Below are positions 25,962 to 34,663 of a DNA stretch of 64,000 nucleotides, piece by piece. The stretch comes from Streptomyces monashensis. Its GTDB lineage: Bacteria > Actinomycetota > Actinomycetes > Streptomycetales > Streptomycetaceae. The notes under the pieces are model-generated. The model had not been told where the DNA came from and did no database searches. It saw nothing but the letters and a program-made list of their open reading frames with translations. The stretch covers positions 1-64,000 of the forward strand of contig NZ_MLYO01000062.1 in assembly GCF_001866665.1 (NCBI RefSeq), read 5' to 3'. A program made the position numbers and the translations under genes. Numbering within the stretch: the first letter of the stretch is position 1; each line of letters opens with the position of its first letter.

Positions 25962-28150
25962 GCCTCCCCCCGCAGGACCCCACGGCGTCCCCCGCCCCCC
26001 GCCCCGCCGACGCGGCCCGCCAGGCCCTGCGGGCGGCCCGGCGACGTGCCGACGCCGCGCGCGAGGAGGTACGGGACGGGGAGCAGGCGACTCCTGCCGC
26101 CGCGGCCGCCGGGGCCACGGGCGAGCAGGCGCGAGAGCGGGAGGGGGCGGCCGGGGCCGAGGAGACTCCTGCCGGCATGGCTCACCGAGTGCTCAGGGAG
26201 GCACGGGAACGGTCGAAGGCAGAGCGCGCGTCGGATTCCGGGACGGCGGAGGAGGACTCCGCCGGCACAGCGGAGGCACCGGCGGGGCGGGGCGGCGCTG
26301 AGGCGTGGCCGGAGAGCGTGGCCGTACCCCGCCCTGCCACGGCCACGGACCCGGCTGACGCCACCATCCCGGTCCGGGACGAGACCCCCGCGACCCGGGC
26401 CCGCCCCGGCACTCCCGCCGCCGGCCGGCCCGCCGACATCGCCAGGGAAGCGCTGCGAGCCGCACGGCGGGAGGCGGTTCGGGCCCTGGCCGAGGCCGAG
26501 GCGGACGCGGCGGAACGAGGTGCCGCGCGGGCCAGGCGGACGGCGCAGCCCCGTCCCCGAGGCGGTGCGCCCGCACCCGGCGGCTCCGTCGCGGCCGAGC
26601 CCGGACCGGAGTCCCCGGCGATCCGGAGCAAGGCCGCCCAGGACATGCGGCACTACCTGGCCAACGCCTTCCGGATGCCCACCTGGTCCGACACCCCGGA
26701 CGAGGAGACCCGGCCCTCGGACACCAGCGCCGGCGCCGGCGGCCACACCCACCCGGAGCCCTCGCCCACCGCCCCCGTATCCACTGCCGACGAGACCCAC
26801 CCGTCACCCACCTCTGCCGCCGCCGACCCCGACCACCCCGCCACTGCCCCCGCCTCCGCGCGCCCGTACCTGCCCGCCACCATGGCCACCCCCCACCGGG
26901 ACACCGAACTGCGGCGTACGTTCCCGGCGTTCGCGGCGCGTGCGGCTGCCGACGGGGTTGCGCCGTTCGCCGGGACCTGGTGGGGCAACGCGTGGGCCGA
27001 CGCGCTGGAGCAGGGGGCGCTGGACGCCAAGCGACTGGCGCGGGGCCGGGGTTACGCCGACCAGGGGCACGTCGACGCGATCACCGTGACACCGGGGCTG
27101 GTGCTGGCGTACGTACGCGGCAGCCGGCCGCGGCCGTACCGCGTGCAGGTGCGGGTCCGGACGCTGGAGGACGAGGACTGGGAGCGTTTCCTGGACGCGG
27201 CCGCCGACCGGCCAGGGCACATCGCCGCGCTGCTCGACAGGGAGCTGCCCCAGTCCCTCGCCGACTGCGGTGCGCCGCTGCTGCCCGGGCCAGGTGACCT
27301 CGCCCCGCAGTGCAGCTGTCCCGACTCCGGGCACCCCTGCAAGCACGCCGCCGCGCTCTGTTACCAGACGGCCCGGCTGCTCGACGCCGACCCGTTCGTG
27401 CTGCTCCTGCTGCGCGGCCGGGGCGAGAAGGACCTGCTCGACGCGTTGTCCCGGCGCAGTGCGGCCCGCGCGGCCCGTGCCGCCCAGGAGCGGCAGGTCG
27501 ACTCCCTGTCCGGCGTGCGCGCCACCGACGCCCTCGCGCCCCGCCGACTGCCGCCGCTGCCCCCGCCGTTGCCCGTGCCGCCCCATTGCGGGCAGCCACC
27601 GGTCTATCCCGCGGCCCCCGGCGGCCCGGACCCCTTCGCCCTGGACCAGCTCGCGACCGACGCCGCCGCCCGCGCGCACGCGCTGCTCGACACCGGCCGT
27701 GACCCGGTGGGGGAGCTGACCCTGTGGCAGGACGCGGTGCGCCTCGCCGCCGCCCGCCCCGGCTCCGGCCTCACGGCCGCCACCCGCACGCTGTACGCCA
27801 CGCTCGCCACGGCCGTCGGCCGTACCGCGTCCGACCTCGCGCGGGCCGTCGCCGCCTGGCGGCAGGGCGCGTCCGCCGGGCTGGCCGCCCTGGAGGAGCC
27901 GTGGGATCCGCCGGCCGGCCGCTTCGACCGGGCCCGCCCGCTGCTGCTCGCCGCCGACCTCCCGGCGTTCCGCCCCTGGCGCAACCGCCTCACCCACCCG
28001 CAGGGCCACGCCCAGCTCCGCCTCGGCCGCGACGGACTGTGGTACGCCTACGAGTCCGAGCCCGGCCGCGACGACTGGTGGCCCCGCGGCACCCCGGACC
28101 TCGACCCGGTGGGCGCCATGACCGGCCTCGGCACCCCGGAGGGCCTCTAG
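25958..28150 (+). CDS. SWIM zinc-finger protein paired with SNF2 helicase
   Basis: A 730-residue protein. Residues 1-300 are low-complexity Ala/Pro/Glu-rich sequence with repeated (R)EALRAARREA-like segments. A conserved domain starts at ETTWWGNAW-type sequence (FAGTWWGNAWADALEQGAL) near residue 345. The SWIM motif is C-x-C-x6-C-x-H: Cys452, Cys454, Cys461 and His463. SWIM proteins bind DNA or protein and are commonly encoded with SNF2 helicases. The start overlaps the helicase stop and GGAGG lies upstream, so the two are co-translated. Confidence 0.88.
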   Translation: MSLPPQDPTASPAPRPADAARQALRAARRRADAAREEVRDGEQATPAAAAAGATGEQAREREGAAGAEETPAGMAHRVLREARERSKAERASDSGTAEEDSAGTAEAPAGRGGAEAWPESVAVPRPATATDPADATIPVRDETPATRARPGTPAAGRPADIAREALRAARREAVRALAEAEADAAERGAARARRTAQPRPRGGAPAPGGSVAAEPGPESPAIRSKAAQDMRHYLANAFRMPTWSDTPDEETRPSDTSAGAGGHTHPEPSPTAPVSTADETHPSPTSAAADPDHPATAPASARPYLPATMATPHRDTELRRTFPAFAARAAADGVAPFAGTWWGNAWADALEQGALDAKRLARGRGYADQGHVDAITVTPGLVLAYVRGSRPRPYRVQVRVRTLEDEDWERFLDAAADRPGHIAALLDRELPQSLADCGAPLLPGPGDLAPQCSCPDSGHPCKHAAALCYQTARLLDADPFVLLLLRGRGEKDLLDALSRRSAARAARAAQERQVDSLSGVRATDALAPRRLPPLPPPLPVPPHCGQPPVYPAAPGGPDPFALDQLATDAAARAHALLDTGRDPVGELTLWQDAVRLAAARPGSGLTAATRTLYATLATAVGRTASDLARAVAAWRQGASAGLAALEEPWDPPAGRFDRARPLLLAADLPAFRPWRNRLTHPQGHAQLRLGRDGLWYAYESEPGRDDWWPRGTPDLDPVGAMTGLGTPEGL

Positions 28151-28359
28151 TCCGTACCGCCGAGTCCTCCGGCAGGGGCGCGCGGGGCAGCCCCGCGGCC
28201 GTGGACCCTCGCCGCCGCCCTCCCTCATCGCCCCGGCACGTGTGGAGAGCGCCGCGGGAACTGTGGGGGTCCGGTGTGGTGGTCCGGGGTGGTGCGCGGG
28301 GGCCGAAGAGCCGGTGGCATCATGACCGGCCGGATCGACATCGGGTGGGCGGGGGAGAC

Positions 28360-28974
28360 GTGACACCGGTGAGGGCGGGAAGAGCCCGGGCGGGAACCCG
28401 GAGCGAGCCGAGGACCAGGCTGGGCCGTGTCGGGATGGTGCTGTTCGGGGTGTTCGCAGGGGTGCTGTTCAGTGGCCTCGGCATCGGCGGCGCCGTGGGT
28501 CTCGCCGACGGCATGAAGTACTCCATGCGGATGTCCGGCACCCCGGGGCTGCTGCGGATCGAATACTGCGAGACCTCCGGCACCGGCAAACAGCGTCACA
28601 CCGACTGCTACGGAGACTTCCGCTCCGACGATCACCGGGTCACGGACGCGTACGCCTCCATCGGTGAGTCGTTCACGGCGGGGACGGTCCTGCCGGTCCA
28701 GCGGGACGCGAGGGGCCATTGCTACCTTGTCGGGGTCGCTCCGACGGCCGGGAGGCTGGCCGGGATCTGTGTCGGCGTGGTGGCGTTCGTCGCCGGCCTG
28801 ACCCTCCTGTGTGGCGCGTTCTCCACCGCGATGCCCCGGCTGGGCGGGCGGATCGGCGCGGCGTTGTGGTCCCCCGGGGCCGGCCGGCTGCTGAGGAGGC
28901 TGCTGCTGGCGTGCGGCATCGGTTTCGCCGTCTTCGGCGTGGCCGGCGTGATCGGATGGCTGGCCATGCCCTGA
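28360..28974 (+). CDS. Conserved membrane protein of unknown function
   Basis: About 204 residues. One helix lies near residues 25-48, a roughly 75-residue extracytoplasmic loop with several Cys (EYCETSG, TDCYGDF, GHCYLV) follows, then helices near 130-150 and 175-200. Cys pairs suggest a disulfide-stabilised outer loop. GTG at 28360 is very close to GGGGGAG; GTG at 28369 is the alternative and is slightly distant. No family was recognised. Confidence 0.65.
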   Translation: MTPVRAGRARAGTRSEPRTRLGRVGMVLFGVFAGVLFSGLGIGGAVGLADGMKYSMRMSGTPGLLRIEYCETSGTGKQRHTDCYGDFRSDDHRVTDAYASIGESFTAGTVLPVQRDARGHCYLVGVAPTAGRLAGICVGVVAFVAGLTLLCGAFSTAMPRLGGRIGAALWSPGAGRLLRRLLLACGIGFAVFGVAGVIGWLAMP

Positions 28975-29262
28975 GGCCGGACATCCGATGACCGGGGACA
29001 GCCATTGATCGCACATACGGGTGATCGGACCTATGTGATAGAGCCTGGCCCGGCCAGGATCTACACTCAGTTGGTAGCCGCAAGCAACGGTACGTGAGTG
29101 AAGATCGGCACGGGCCGCCGGAGGCCGTGAGTGAGCAGCGCGCTCGCACGTCGATCGGGGATTGGTGCAGCGCCCCCACGGCGACCCGGCGACCCACAGG
29201 AACACGAGCCTCGGAGCCGGGAAGAGCCCGGGGGGCGAGGCGAGGCAAGGAGATTCGTACGC

Positions 29263-31866
29263 ATGACCATGTCAGCGTCCCCGGCCCGCGGGGGAACCGC
29301 AGAGATATCCGCGTCGCCACCACCGGCCGGCAGAATGACGCACCGGCAGATCATGACGATCCTCAGCGGCCTGATGCTGGGGATGTTCCTCGCGGCTCTC
29401 GACCAGACCATCGTCAGCACCTCGATCCGCACGATCGCCGACGATCTGCACGGCCTCAGCTCGCAGGCGTGGGTCACGACCGCGTATCTGATCACCTCCA
29501 CCATCAGTACGCCGCTGTACGGCAAGCTGTCCGACATCTACGGCCGCAAGCCGTTCTTCCTCGCGGCCATCTCGATCTTCATCGTCGGCTCGGCGGCCTG
29601 TTCGTTCGCCACCTCGATGACGGAGCTGGCGGCCTTCCGGGCCTTCCAGGGCATCGGCGCGGGCGGCCTGATGGCACTGGCGCTGGCGATCATCGGTGAC
29701 ATCGTCCCGCCCCGCGAGCGGGCCCGCTACCAGGGCTACATGCTCGCGATGTTCGGCTCCTCCAGCGTGCTCGGCCCGCTGATCGGCGGTTTCCTCGCGG
29801 GCCGCGGCAGCATCCTGGCCATCACGGGCTGGCGCTGGGTCTTCCTGGTCAACGTGCCGGTCGGCATCATCGCGCTGTTCGTCGTCGCCAAGGTGCTGAA
29901 CCTCCCGCACACCCGCCGTGAACACCGCATCGACTGGTGGGGCGCGCTCACCATCGCCATCGGTGTCGTACCGCTGCTGCTCGTCGCCGAGCAGGGCCAG
30001 GACTGGGGCTGGGGCTCCACCAGGTCCCTCGTCTGCTACGGCGTCGGCGCGGTCGGTCTGATCGTGTGGGTCCTCGTCGAACGGGCGATGGGCGAGGAGG
30101 CCCTGATCCCGATGCGGCTGTTCCGCAGCGCCGTGTTCAGCAAGATGAGCCTGCTGTCCGTGCTCGTCGGCATGGGCATGTTCGGCGGCATGATGATGGT
30201 CCCGCTGTACCTCCAGATCGTGAAGGGGGTCAGCCCCACCAAGTCCGGCCTGCTGATGCTGCCGCTGATGGTCGGCATGATCGCCGGCACCATCGTGGTC
30301 GGCCGCATCATCCAGCAGACCGGCAAGTACAAGATCTTCCCCGTCATCGGCACCCTGCTGATCATCGCCGCGCTGCTGCTGTTCCACTACCGGGTGGAGT
30401 GGAACACCGCGCTGCCCGAGACCATGGCCTACATGGCGCTGTTCGGCATCGGTCTCGCCGGCTGCATGCAGATCCTGACCCTGGCCGTGCAGAACGCCGT
30501 GGAGCCCAAGGACATGGGCGTGGCGACCGCGTCGGCCACCTTCTTCCGGCAGATGGGCGGCACCGCCGGTACCGCGATCTTCCTCTCCGTGCTGTTCAGC
30601 ACCGTCGGCGACAAGATCGGCTCCGCCTTCCGCTCCGCCGCGCAGACGCCCGCGTTCCAGGCCGCGCTGCACGACCCGGCCGTCCGCGCCGACCCCGCCA
30701 ACGCGCCCGTGCTGGACATGCTCAAGCACCCCGCGGCGAGCGGCAGCGGCGGTTCGGGCGTGCTGAACGACTCCTCGTTCATCCAGCGGCTCGACCCGCG
30801 CCTGGCCGAGCCGTTCAAGGTCGGCTTCACCGACTCGATGCAGCTCGTGTTCCTCATCGCCGCCGGCGTGATGGTCCTGGGCTTCCTGGTCGCCGTGTGG
30901 ACCAAGGAGGTTCCGCTGCGCAAGGTCTCCGGACTGGAGGCGCAGGCCGCCGAGGAGAACGGCGCCCCGGCCGTCGAGCAGGCCGCCGAGCCCGTCGCCG
31001 AGCTCGTCGCCGCAGAGCCCGCCGCCGGGCCCGCCGGTGACGACCGACCCACCGCCGTGTCGCCCGCCGACCGGTTCGCACCCGTACCGGGCGGCCCGTC
31101 GTACGTCGTCCGGGGCCATGTGCTGGACGGCGCCAACGCGCCGGTGGCGCAGGCCGTGATCACCGTGATCGACGTCGACGGACGGCAGCTCGGCCGCGCC
31201 GTCACCGGCCCCGACGGCGGCTACACGGTGTCCGTCACCGGCCCCGGCACCTATGTGCTGATCGCCGCCGCCGGTTCCCGCCAGCCGCAGGCCGTCACCG
31301 TGCTCGTCGGCGAGGAGCCGGTCGTCTGCGACCTCGCGCTCAGCGGCACCGTCGCCCTGTCCGGGGTCGTCCGCGACGCCGACGACGCCCGCCCGGTGCC
31401 CGCGGCGCTGCTGGTCGCCACCGACGTGCGCGGCGAGGTCGTGTCCTCCGGGACCACCGCCGAGGACGGCACGTTCACGCTCGCCGAACTGGTCCCGGGC
31501 AGCTACACGCTGGTCGTGAACGCGCCCGGACACCGCCCGGCCGCACTTCCCGTCGAGGTCACCGCGGGCGCCGGGGAGGTCCACGAGATCCGCCTGGAGT
31601 CGAGTGCGCGGCTGGGCGGGGTCGTCACCACCCCCGCCGGCACGCCGCTCGACGATGCCAAGGTCACGCTGCTGGACTCGGCCGGAAACGTGGTCGGCAC
31701 CGCGGTCACCGGCACCGACGGGGTCTACGGGTTCACCGACCTGGACGGCGGCGAGTACACCGTCATCGCCAGCGGCTACGCCCCGGTCGCCACGTCCGTA
31801 CGTCTGGACGGCAGCGGCGTGACCGACTTCGACCTGGAACTGTCCCACCAGGACGAGGCCCGCTAG
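29263..31866 (+). CDS. DHA2-type MFS drug exporter with C-terminal carboxypeptidase-regulatory-like repeats
   Basis: An 867-residue protein. Residues 25 to about 560 are a 14-helix major facilitator of the EmrB/QacA type: LDQTIVSTSIRTIADDL (motif D1), GKLSDIYGRKP (motif A) and LGPLIGGFLAG (motif C). An Ala/Glu-rich linker leads to about 260 residues with three repeats of a beta-sandwich carboxypeptidase-regulatory/CnaB-like unit (VRGHVLDGANAPVAQAV, LSGVVRDADDARPVPAA, LGGVVTTPAGTPLDDAK). A proton-driven exporter with an appended beta domain is inferred. ATG at 29263 is preceded by AAGGAG. No regulator gene is adjacent. Confidence 0.9.
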   Translation: MTMSASPARGGTAEISASPPPAGRMTHRQIMTILSGLMLGMFLAALDQTIVSTSIRTIADDLHGLSSQAWVTTAYLITSTISTPLYGKLSDIYGRKPFFLAAISIFIVGSAACSFATSMTELAAFRAFQGIGAGGLMALALAIIGDIVPPRERARYQGYMLAMFGSSSVLGPLIGGFLAGRGSILAITGWRWVFLVNVPVGIIALFVVAKVLNLPHTRREHRIDWWGALTIAIGVVPLLLVAEQGQDWGWGSTRSLVCYGVGAVGLIVWVLVERAMGEEALIPMRLFRSAVFSKMSLLSVLVGMGMFGGMMMVPLYLQIVKGVSPTKSGLLMLPLMVGMIAGTIVVGRIIQQTGKYKIFPVIGTLLIIAALLLFHYRVEWNTALPETMAYMALFGIGLAGCMQILTLAVQNAVEPKDMGVATASATFFRQMGGTAGTAIFLSVLFSTVGDKIGSAFRSAAQTPAFQAALHDPAVRADPANAPVLDMLKHPAASGSGGSGVLNDSSFIQRLDPRLAEPFKVGFTDSMQLVFLIAAGVMVLGFLVAVWTKEVPLRKVSGLEAQAAEENGAPAVEQAAEPVAELVAAEPAAGPAGDDRPTAVSPADRFAPVPGGPSYVVRGHVLDGANAPVAQAVITVIDVDGRQLGRAVTGPDGGYTVSVTGPGTYVLIAAAGSRQPQAVTVLVGEEPVVCDLALSGTVALSGVVRDADDARPVPAALLVATDVRGEVVSSGTTAEDGTFTLAELVPGSYTLVVNAPGHRPAALPVEVTAGAGEVHEIRLESSARLGGVVTTPAGTPLDDAKVTLLDSAGNVVGTAVTGTDGVYGFTDLDGGEYTVIASGYAPVATSVRLDGSGVTDFDLELSHQDEAR

Positions 31867-32014
31867 GCGCTCCGCCGGAAGTGCCGCACGGCGCCGTCGG
31901 TCGTCCGCGGGGCCGTCGCGACGGGTCGCGCCCACGCGGCGGAGCCGCATATCGACACAGCCCCGCGCCCCTTCGGGGCGCTGCCGGACCGCACCGGACT
32001 TCGCCGGACCCGCT
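31867..32014 (+). repeat. 148-bp dispersed repeat, copy B, directly after the MFS gene
   Basis: Reverse-complement match to 5621-5768, starting on the base after the TAG of the exporter. The CGCCCC-TTCG-GGGCG hairpin is conserved. The rest of 31867-32376 holds this repeat, the terminator at 32039-32083 and the upstream region of the response regulator; no further gene is seen there. Confidence 0.8.
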
Positions 32015-32038
32015 GAGCGACCCGCGGCACGCACACCG

Positions 32039-32083
32039 GGAGGGCCGGCCGGGCGACCACTGGGGTCGCCGGGCCGGCCCTCC
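32039..32083 (+). terminator. Strong terminator hairpin after the MFS gene
   Basis: A 20-bp stem with two mismatches: GGAGGGCCGGCCGGGCGACC (32039-32058) against GGTCGCCGGGCCGGCCCTCC (32064-32083), with a five-base loop. Confidence 0.85.
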
Positions 32084-32376
32084 GTGATCGGCGTGCGCGA
32101 CGAAGGGGGCTGGGGCTTCCCTCTGGCGCGCCGCCCTCAACCGTTCCGGTTCAGGTACGGGAGAGATGACGGACAGGTATGTCCGATCGGCGGCTTGCGG
32201 GCAGGGGAATGTCGCCACGGCGGCATCGACTTCCGAGCGATGGAACTTCCGCCACGTGGGACTCCGGGAGGCCCGCGCCGCCCATCGGTCCCGGGGAAGC
32301 GCGTGGCCCCCGCGGTGGAGGAACTCCGCGACCTGTGAGCCCGCCTGCAGGGAAGCGACCTGCCTGCTCTGTTGCC

Positions 32377-33138
32377 ATGGGCACGCCTGCCGCACCGGAC
32401 CGCAGCCGTCTGCACATCCTGGTCGTCGAGGACGACGACACCATCGGACGCCACCTGGAAACCGGCCTGCGCGTCAACGGCTACGCCTCCGCATGGAGCC
32501 GCACCGGCGCCTCGGCCCTGGCGGAGACGGACCGCACCGCCTACGACGCCGTTCTCCTGGACCTCGGCCTGCCCGACCTCGACGGACTGGACCTCGCCCG
32601 CACCCTGCGCGCACGCTTTCCCGACCTGCTGATCGTCATCCTCACCGCTCGCACCGACGACATCGACGTCATCGCCGGCCTGGACGCAGGCGCCGACGAC
32701 TACCTGGTCAAGCCCTTCAGCCTCACCGTCCTGCTGGCCCGCCTCCGCGCCCACCTGCGCCGCCAGACCGGCACGTCGCAGCCGCAGCCCTCACTACGGC
32801 TCGGCGACCTGGTCATCGACACCACGTCCCGCCGCTGCACCCTCCACGACACGGAGATCTCCTTGCGGCCGAAGGAATTCGACCTCCTCGCCCTGCTCGC
32901 CAGGAACCCCGGCATCGCTGTCTCGCGAGAAACGCTGATGGCACAGGTGTGGGACGAGAACTGGTTCGGCCCCACCAAGACCCTGGACGTCACCATGGCC
33001 GGCCTGCGCCGACGTCTCACCCAGGCCGCCGAGGAGTCCGCCCGCCCGTGCCGGTTGCCTCACATCACCACGCTCCGAGGGCACGGCTACCGCCTCGAGC
33101 GCTGCGGCTGGAGCGATGAGGCCGGGACGAAGAGTTGA
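32377..33138 (+). CDS. OmpR-family response regulator, orphan
   Basis: A 253-residue regulator. Receiver domain: ILVVEDDDTIG, phospho-acceptor Asp62 in LLDLGLPD, Lys in YLVKPFS. The OmpR/PhoB winged HTH follows (LRPKEFDLLALLARNPGIAVSRE and TTLRGHGYRLE). ATG at 32377 was chosen; an earlier frame extension has no homology and no good ribosome-binding site was found. No histidine kinase is beside it; the next two-component pair lies on the opposite strand with its own regulator. The partner kinase and targets are unknown. Confidence 0.87.
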   Translation: MGTPAAPDRSRLHILVVEDDDTIGRHLETGLRVNGYASAWSRTGASALAETDRTAYDAVLLDLGLPDLDGLDLARTLRARFPDLLIVILTARTDDIDVIAGLDAGADDYLVKPFSLTVLLARLRAHLRRQTGTSQPQPSLRLGDLVIDTTSRRCTLHDTEISLRPKEFDLLALLARNPGIAVSRETLMAQVWDENWFGPTKTLDVTMAGLRRRLTQAAEESARPCRLPHITTLRGHGYRLERCGWSDEAGTKS

Positions 33139-33264
33139 CTGGCCCTCGCCTGTCCGCGCAGCAGGGTCTGCACTCATCATCCGGCCGACGCCATCCGGTC
33201 AGCGACCGCCCACGAGAGTCTGCGGACGTGCCCGGGCCGCCTGCGCTGTCCGCGGCTCGCCGGC

Positions 33265-33306
33265 GTGTGCCAGGGCGGCGCGGTTCTCTGCGCAGCCCTG
33301 GCACAC
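33265..33306. terminator. Bidirectional terminator between convergent genes
   Basis: GTGTGCCAGGGC (33265-33276) pairs perfectly with GCCCTGGCACAC (33295-33306) around an 18-base loop. It lies between the orphan regulator and the oppositely directed membrane-protein gene. Confidence 0.8.
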
Positions 33307-33350
33307 GGAGCCCGTCGGCCGGGTGGGCCGGCCGGGCGCTGTGCGGTCTG

Positions 33351-34625
33351 TCAGCCCATGTCCGTCAGGAGCGCGTTCAGTTCCTTCTCCTGCTGGGCAG
33401 GCGACATCGGCGGGTTCGAGTGATCGATGCCGAAGGTCTTGAGCACCTTGTCCATCTGGGCGTCGATGGAGGTCCAGCCGGTCTGGTCCAGCGGCTGCAG
33501 CGAGTCCTGGTCGGCGTCCCACAGGTCACGCAGCTTCTGGGCGGCCGTGTGGGCCCCGGCCGCGTTCCCCGAGCGTGCGTCCTGGAGCGAGGTGGAGGCG
33601 AGGGTCTTCAGCGCGGCGACCTTGGCGGGCGGGAACTTCTTCACCGCCTGTCCGGGAGCCATCTGGACGGCGGAGGTGGTGTCGGTCTCCGGCGCCGGGC
33701 CGACGTGCGGCTGGCCGTGGGCCCAGACCAGCAGGCCCGCGGTGGCGACGGCGAGCAGTCCGAAGCCGGCGAGCGCGGTGCGCTCCTTGCGCGGGTTGCT
33801 GGTGGCCGGTGCGGCGTGGGTCGCCTCGTGGGTCTCGGTCACGTCCGAGCGCGTCACCGTCAGGTAGATGACCGTCGCCAGAATCAGGCCGAGGAAGATC
33901 AGGCTGGTGGTGAACGTGCCCAGGTCGAGACCGGTCGGGTCGCCCGGGTTCTGGGCGACCTTGGGGGAGGCGAGCCAGTCGCCGATGTTCGCGCCCAGCG
34001 GGCGGGTCAGGATGTAGGCGAGCCAGAAGGACAGCACGGGGTTGGCGCCGAACTTCCACAGCAGCGTGATCGCCGCGATGAGGCCGAGCGGCAGCAGGAC
34101 CGAGACTCCCGGGCTCCAGCCGGTGAGCTCGAGGGTCCAGTCGCCGGTCGCGGTGCCGAGCGCGAAGGTGACGAGAACGGCGAGCCAGTAGAACGACTCA
34201 CGCGGCAGCGTCGTGACCGAGTGGATCGACAGCGTGCGCTCACGCGCCCACCACACGCCGAAGACCACCGCGAGCAGCACCGAGAAGACTGCGGAACTGA
34301 TCCACAGCGGCACGTTCAGCTGGTCGGTCAGGATGTCGGTGTACAGGGTGCCCGTGACGCTGACAACGACCACGGTCAGCCAGTAGGGGAACGGAACGTA
34401 CCGCTTCAGCCGCAGCTGGACGGCCAGAACCACCACGAACACCGCGGTGAAGATCCAGGCCGTGTTCACCAGGCCGACGCCCAGCTTCATGTTGATCCAG
34501 TCGGCGAAGCTCTCACCGACGGTCGTGCACAGGATCTTGATCACCCAGAACCAGACGGTGACCTCGGGAACCTTGTTGAGCATGAGACGCCCGCTGCGCG
34601 TGCGTGCTTCCGTTGTCGTTGTCAT
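33351..34625 (-). CDS. COG4705-type repeat-containing membrane protein
   Basis: A 424-residue inner-membrane protein. The first 270 residues contain four related units, each with an aromatic-Trp start and a Gly/Asp end: FWVIKILCTTVGESFADW, YWLTVVVVSVTGTLYTD, YWLAVLVTFALGTATGDW and FWLAYILTRPLGANIGDW. A ninth helix and a C-terminal extracytoplasmic domain of about 120 residues with a charged, helical end follow. Function of the family is not known to me. It lies 38 bases after the histidine kinase stop and is probably the third gene of the operon, so it may be a regulated output or part of sensing. Confidence 0.78.
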   Translation of the reverse strand: MTTTTEARTRSGRLMLNKVPEVTVWFWVIKILCTTVGESFADWINMKLGVGLVNTAWIFTAVFVVVLAVQLRLKRYVPFPYWLTVVVVSVTGTLYTDILTDQLNVPLWISSAVFSVLLAVVFGVWWARERTLSIHSVTTLPRESFYWLAVLVTFALGTATGDWTLELTGWSPGVSVLLPLGLIAAITLLWKFGANPVLSFWLAYILTRPLGANIGDWLASPKVAQNPGDPTGLDLGTFTTSLIFLGLILATVIYLTVTRSDVTETHEATHAAPATSNPRKERTALAGFGLLAVATAGLLVWAHGQPHVGPAPETDTTSAVQMAPGQAVKKFPPAKVAALKTLASTSLQDARSGNAAGAHTAAQKLRDLWDADQDSLQPLDQTGWTSIDAQMDKVLKTFGIDHSNPPMSPAQQEKELNALLTDMG

Positions 34626-34663
34626 GCGGGGAGGTTTACGCGGGGAATCTGCACATAACCTGA

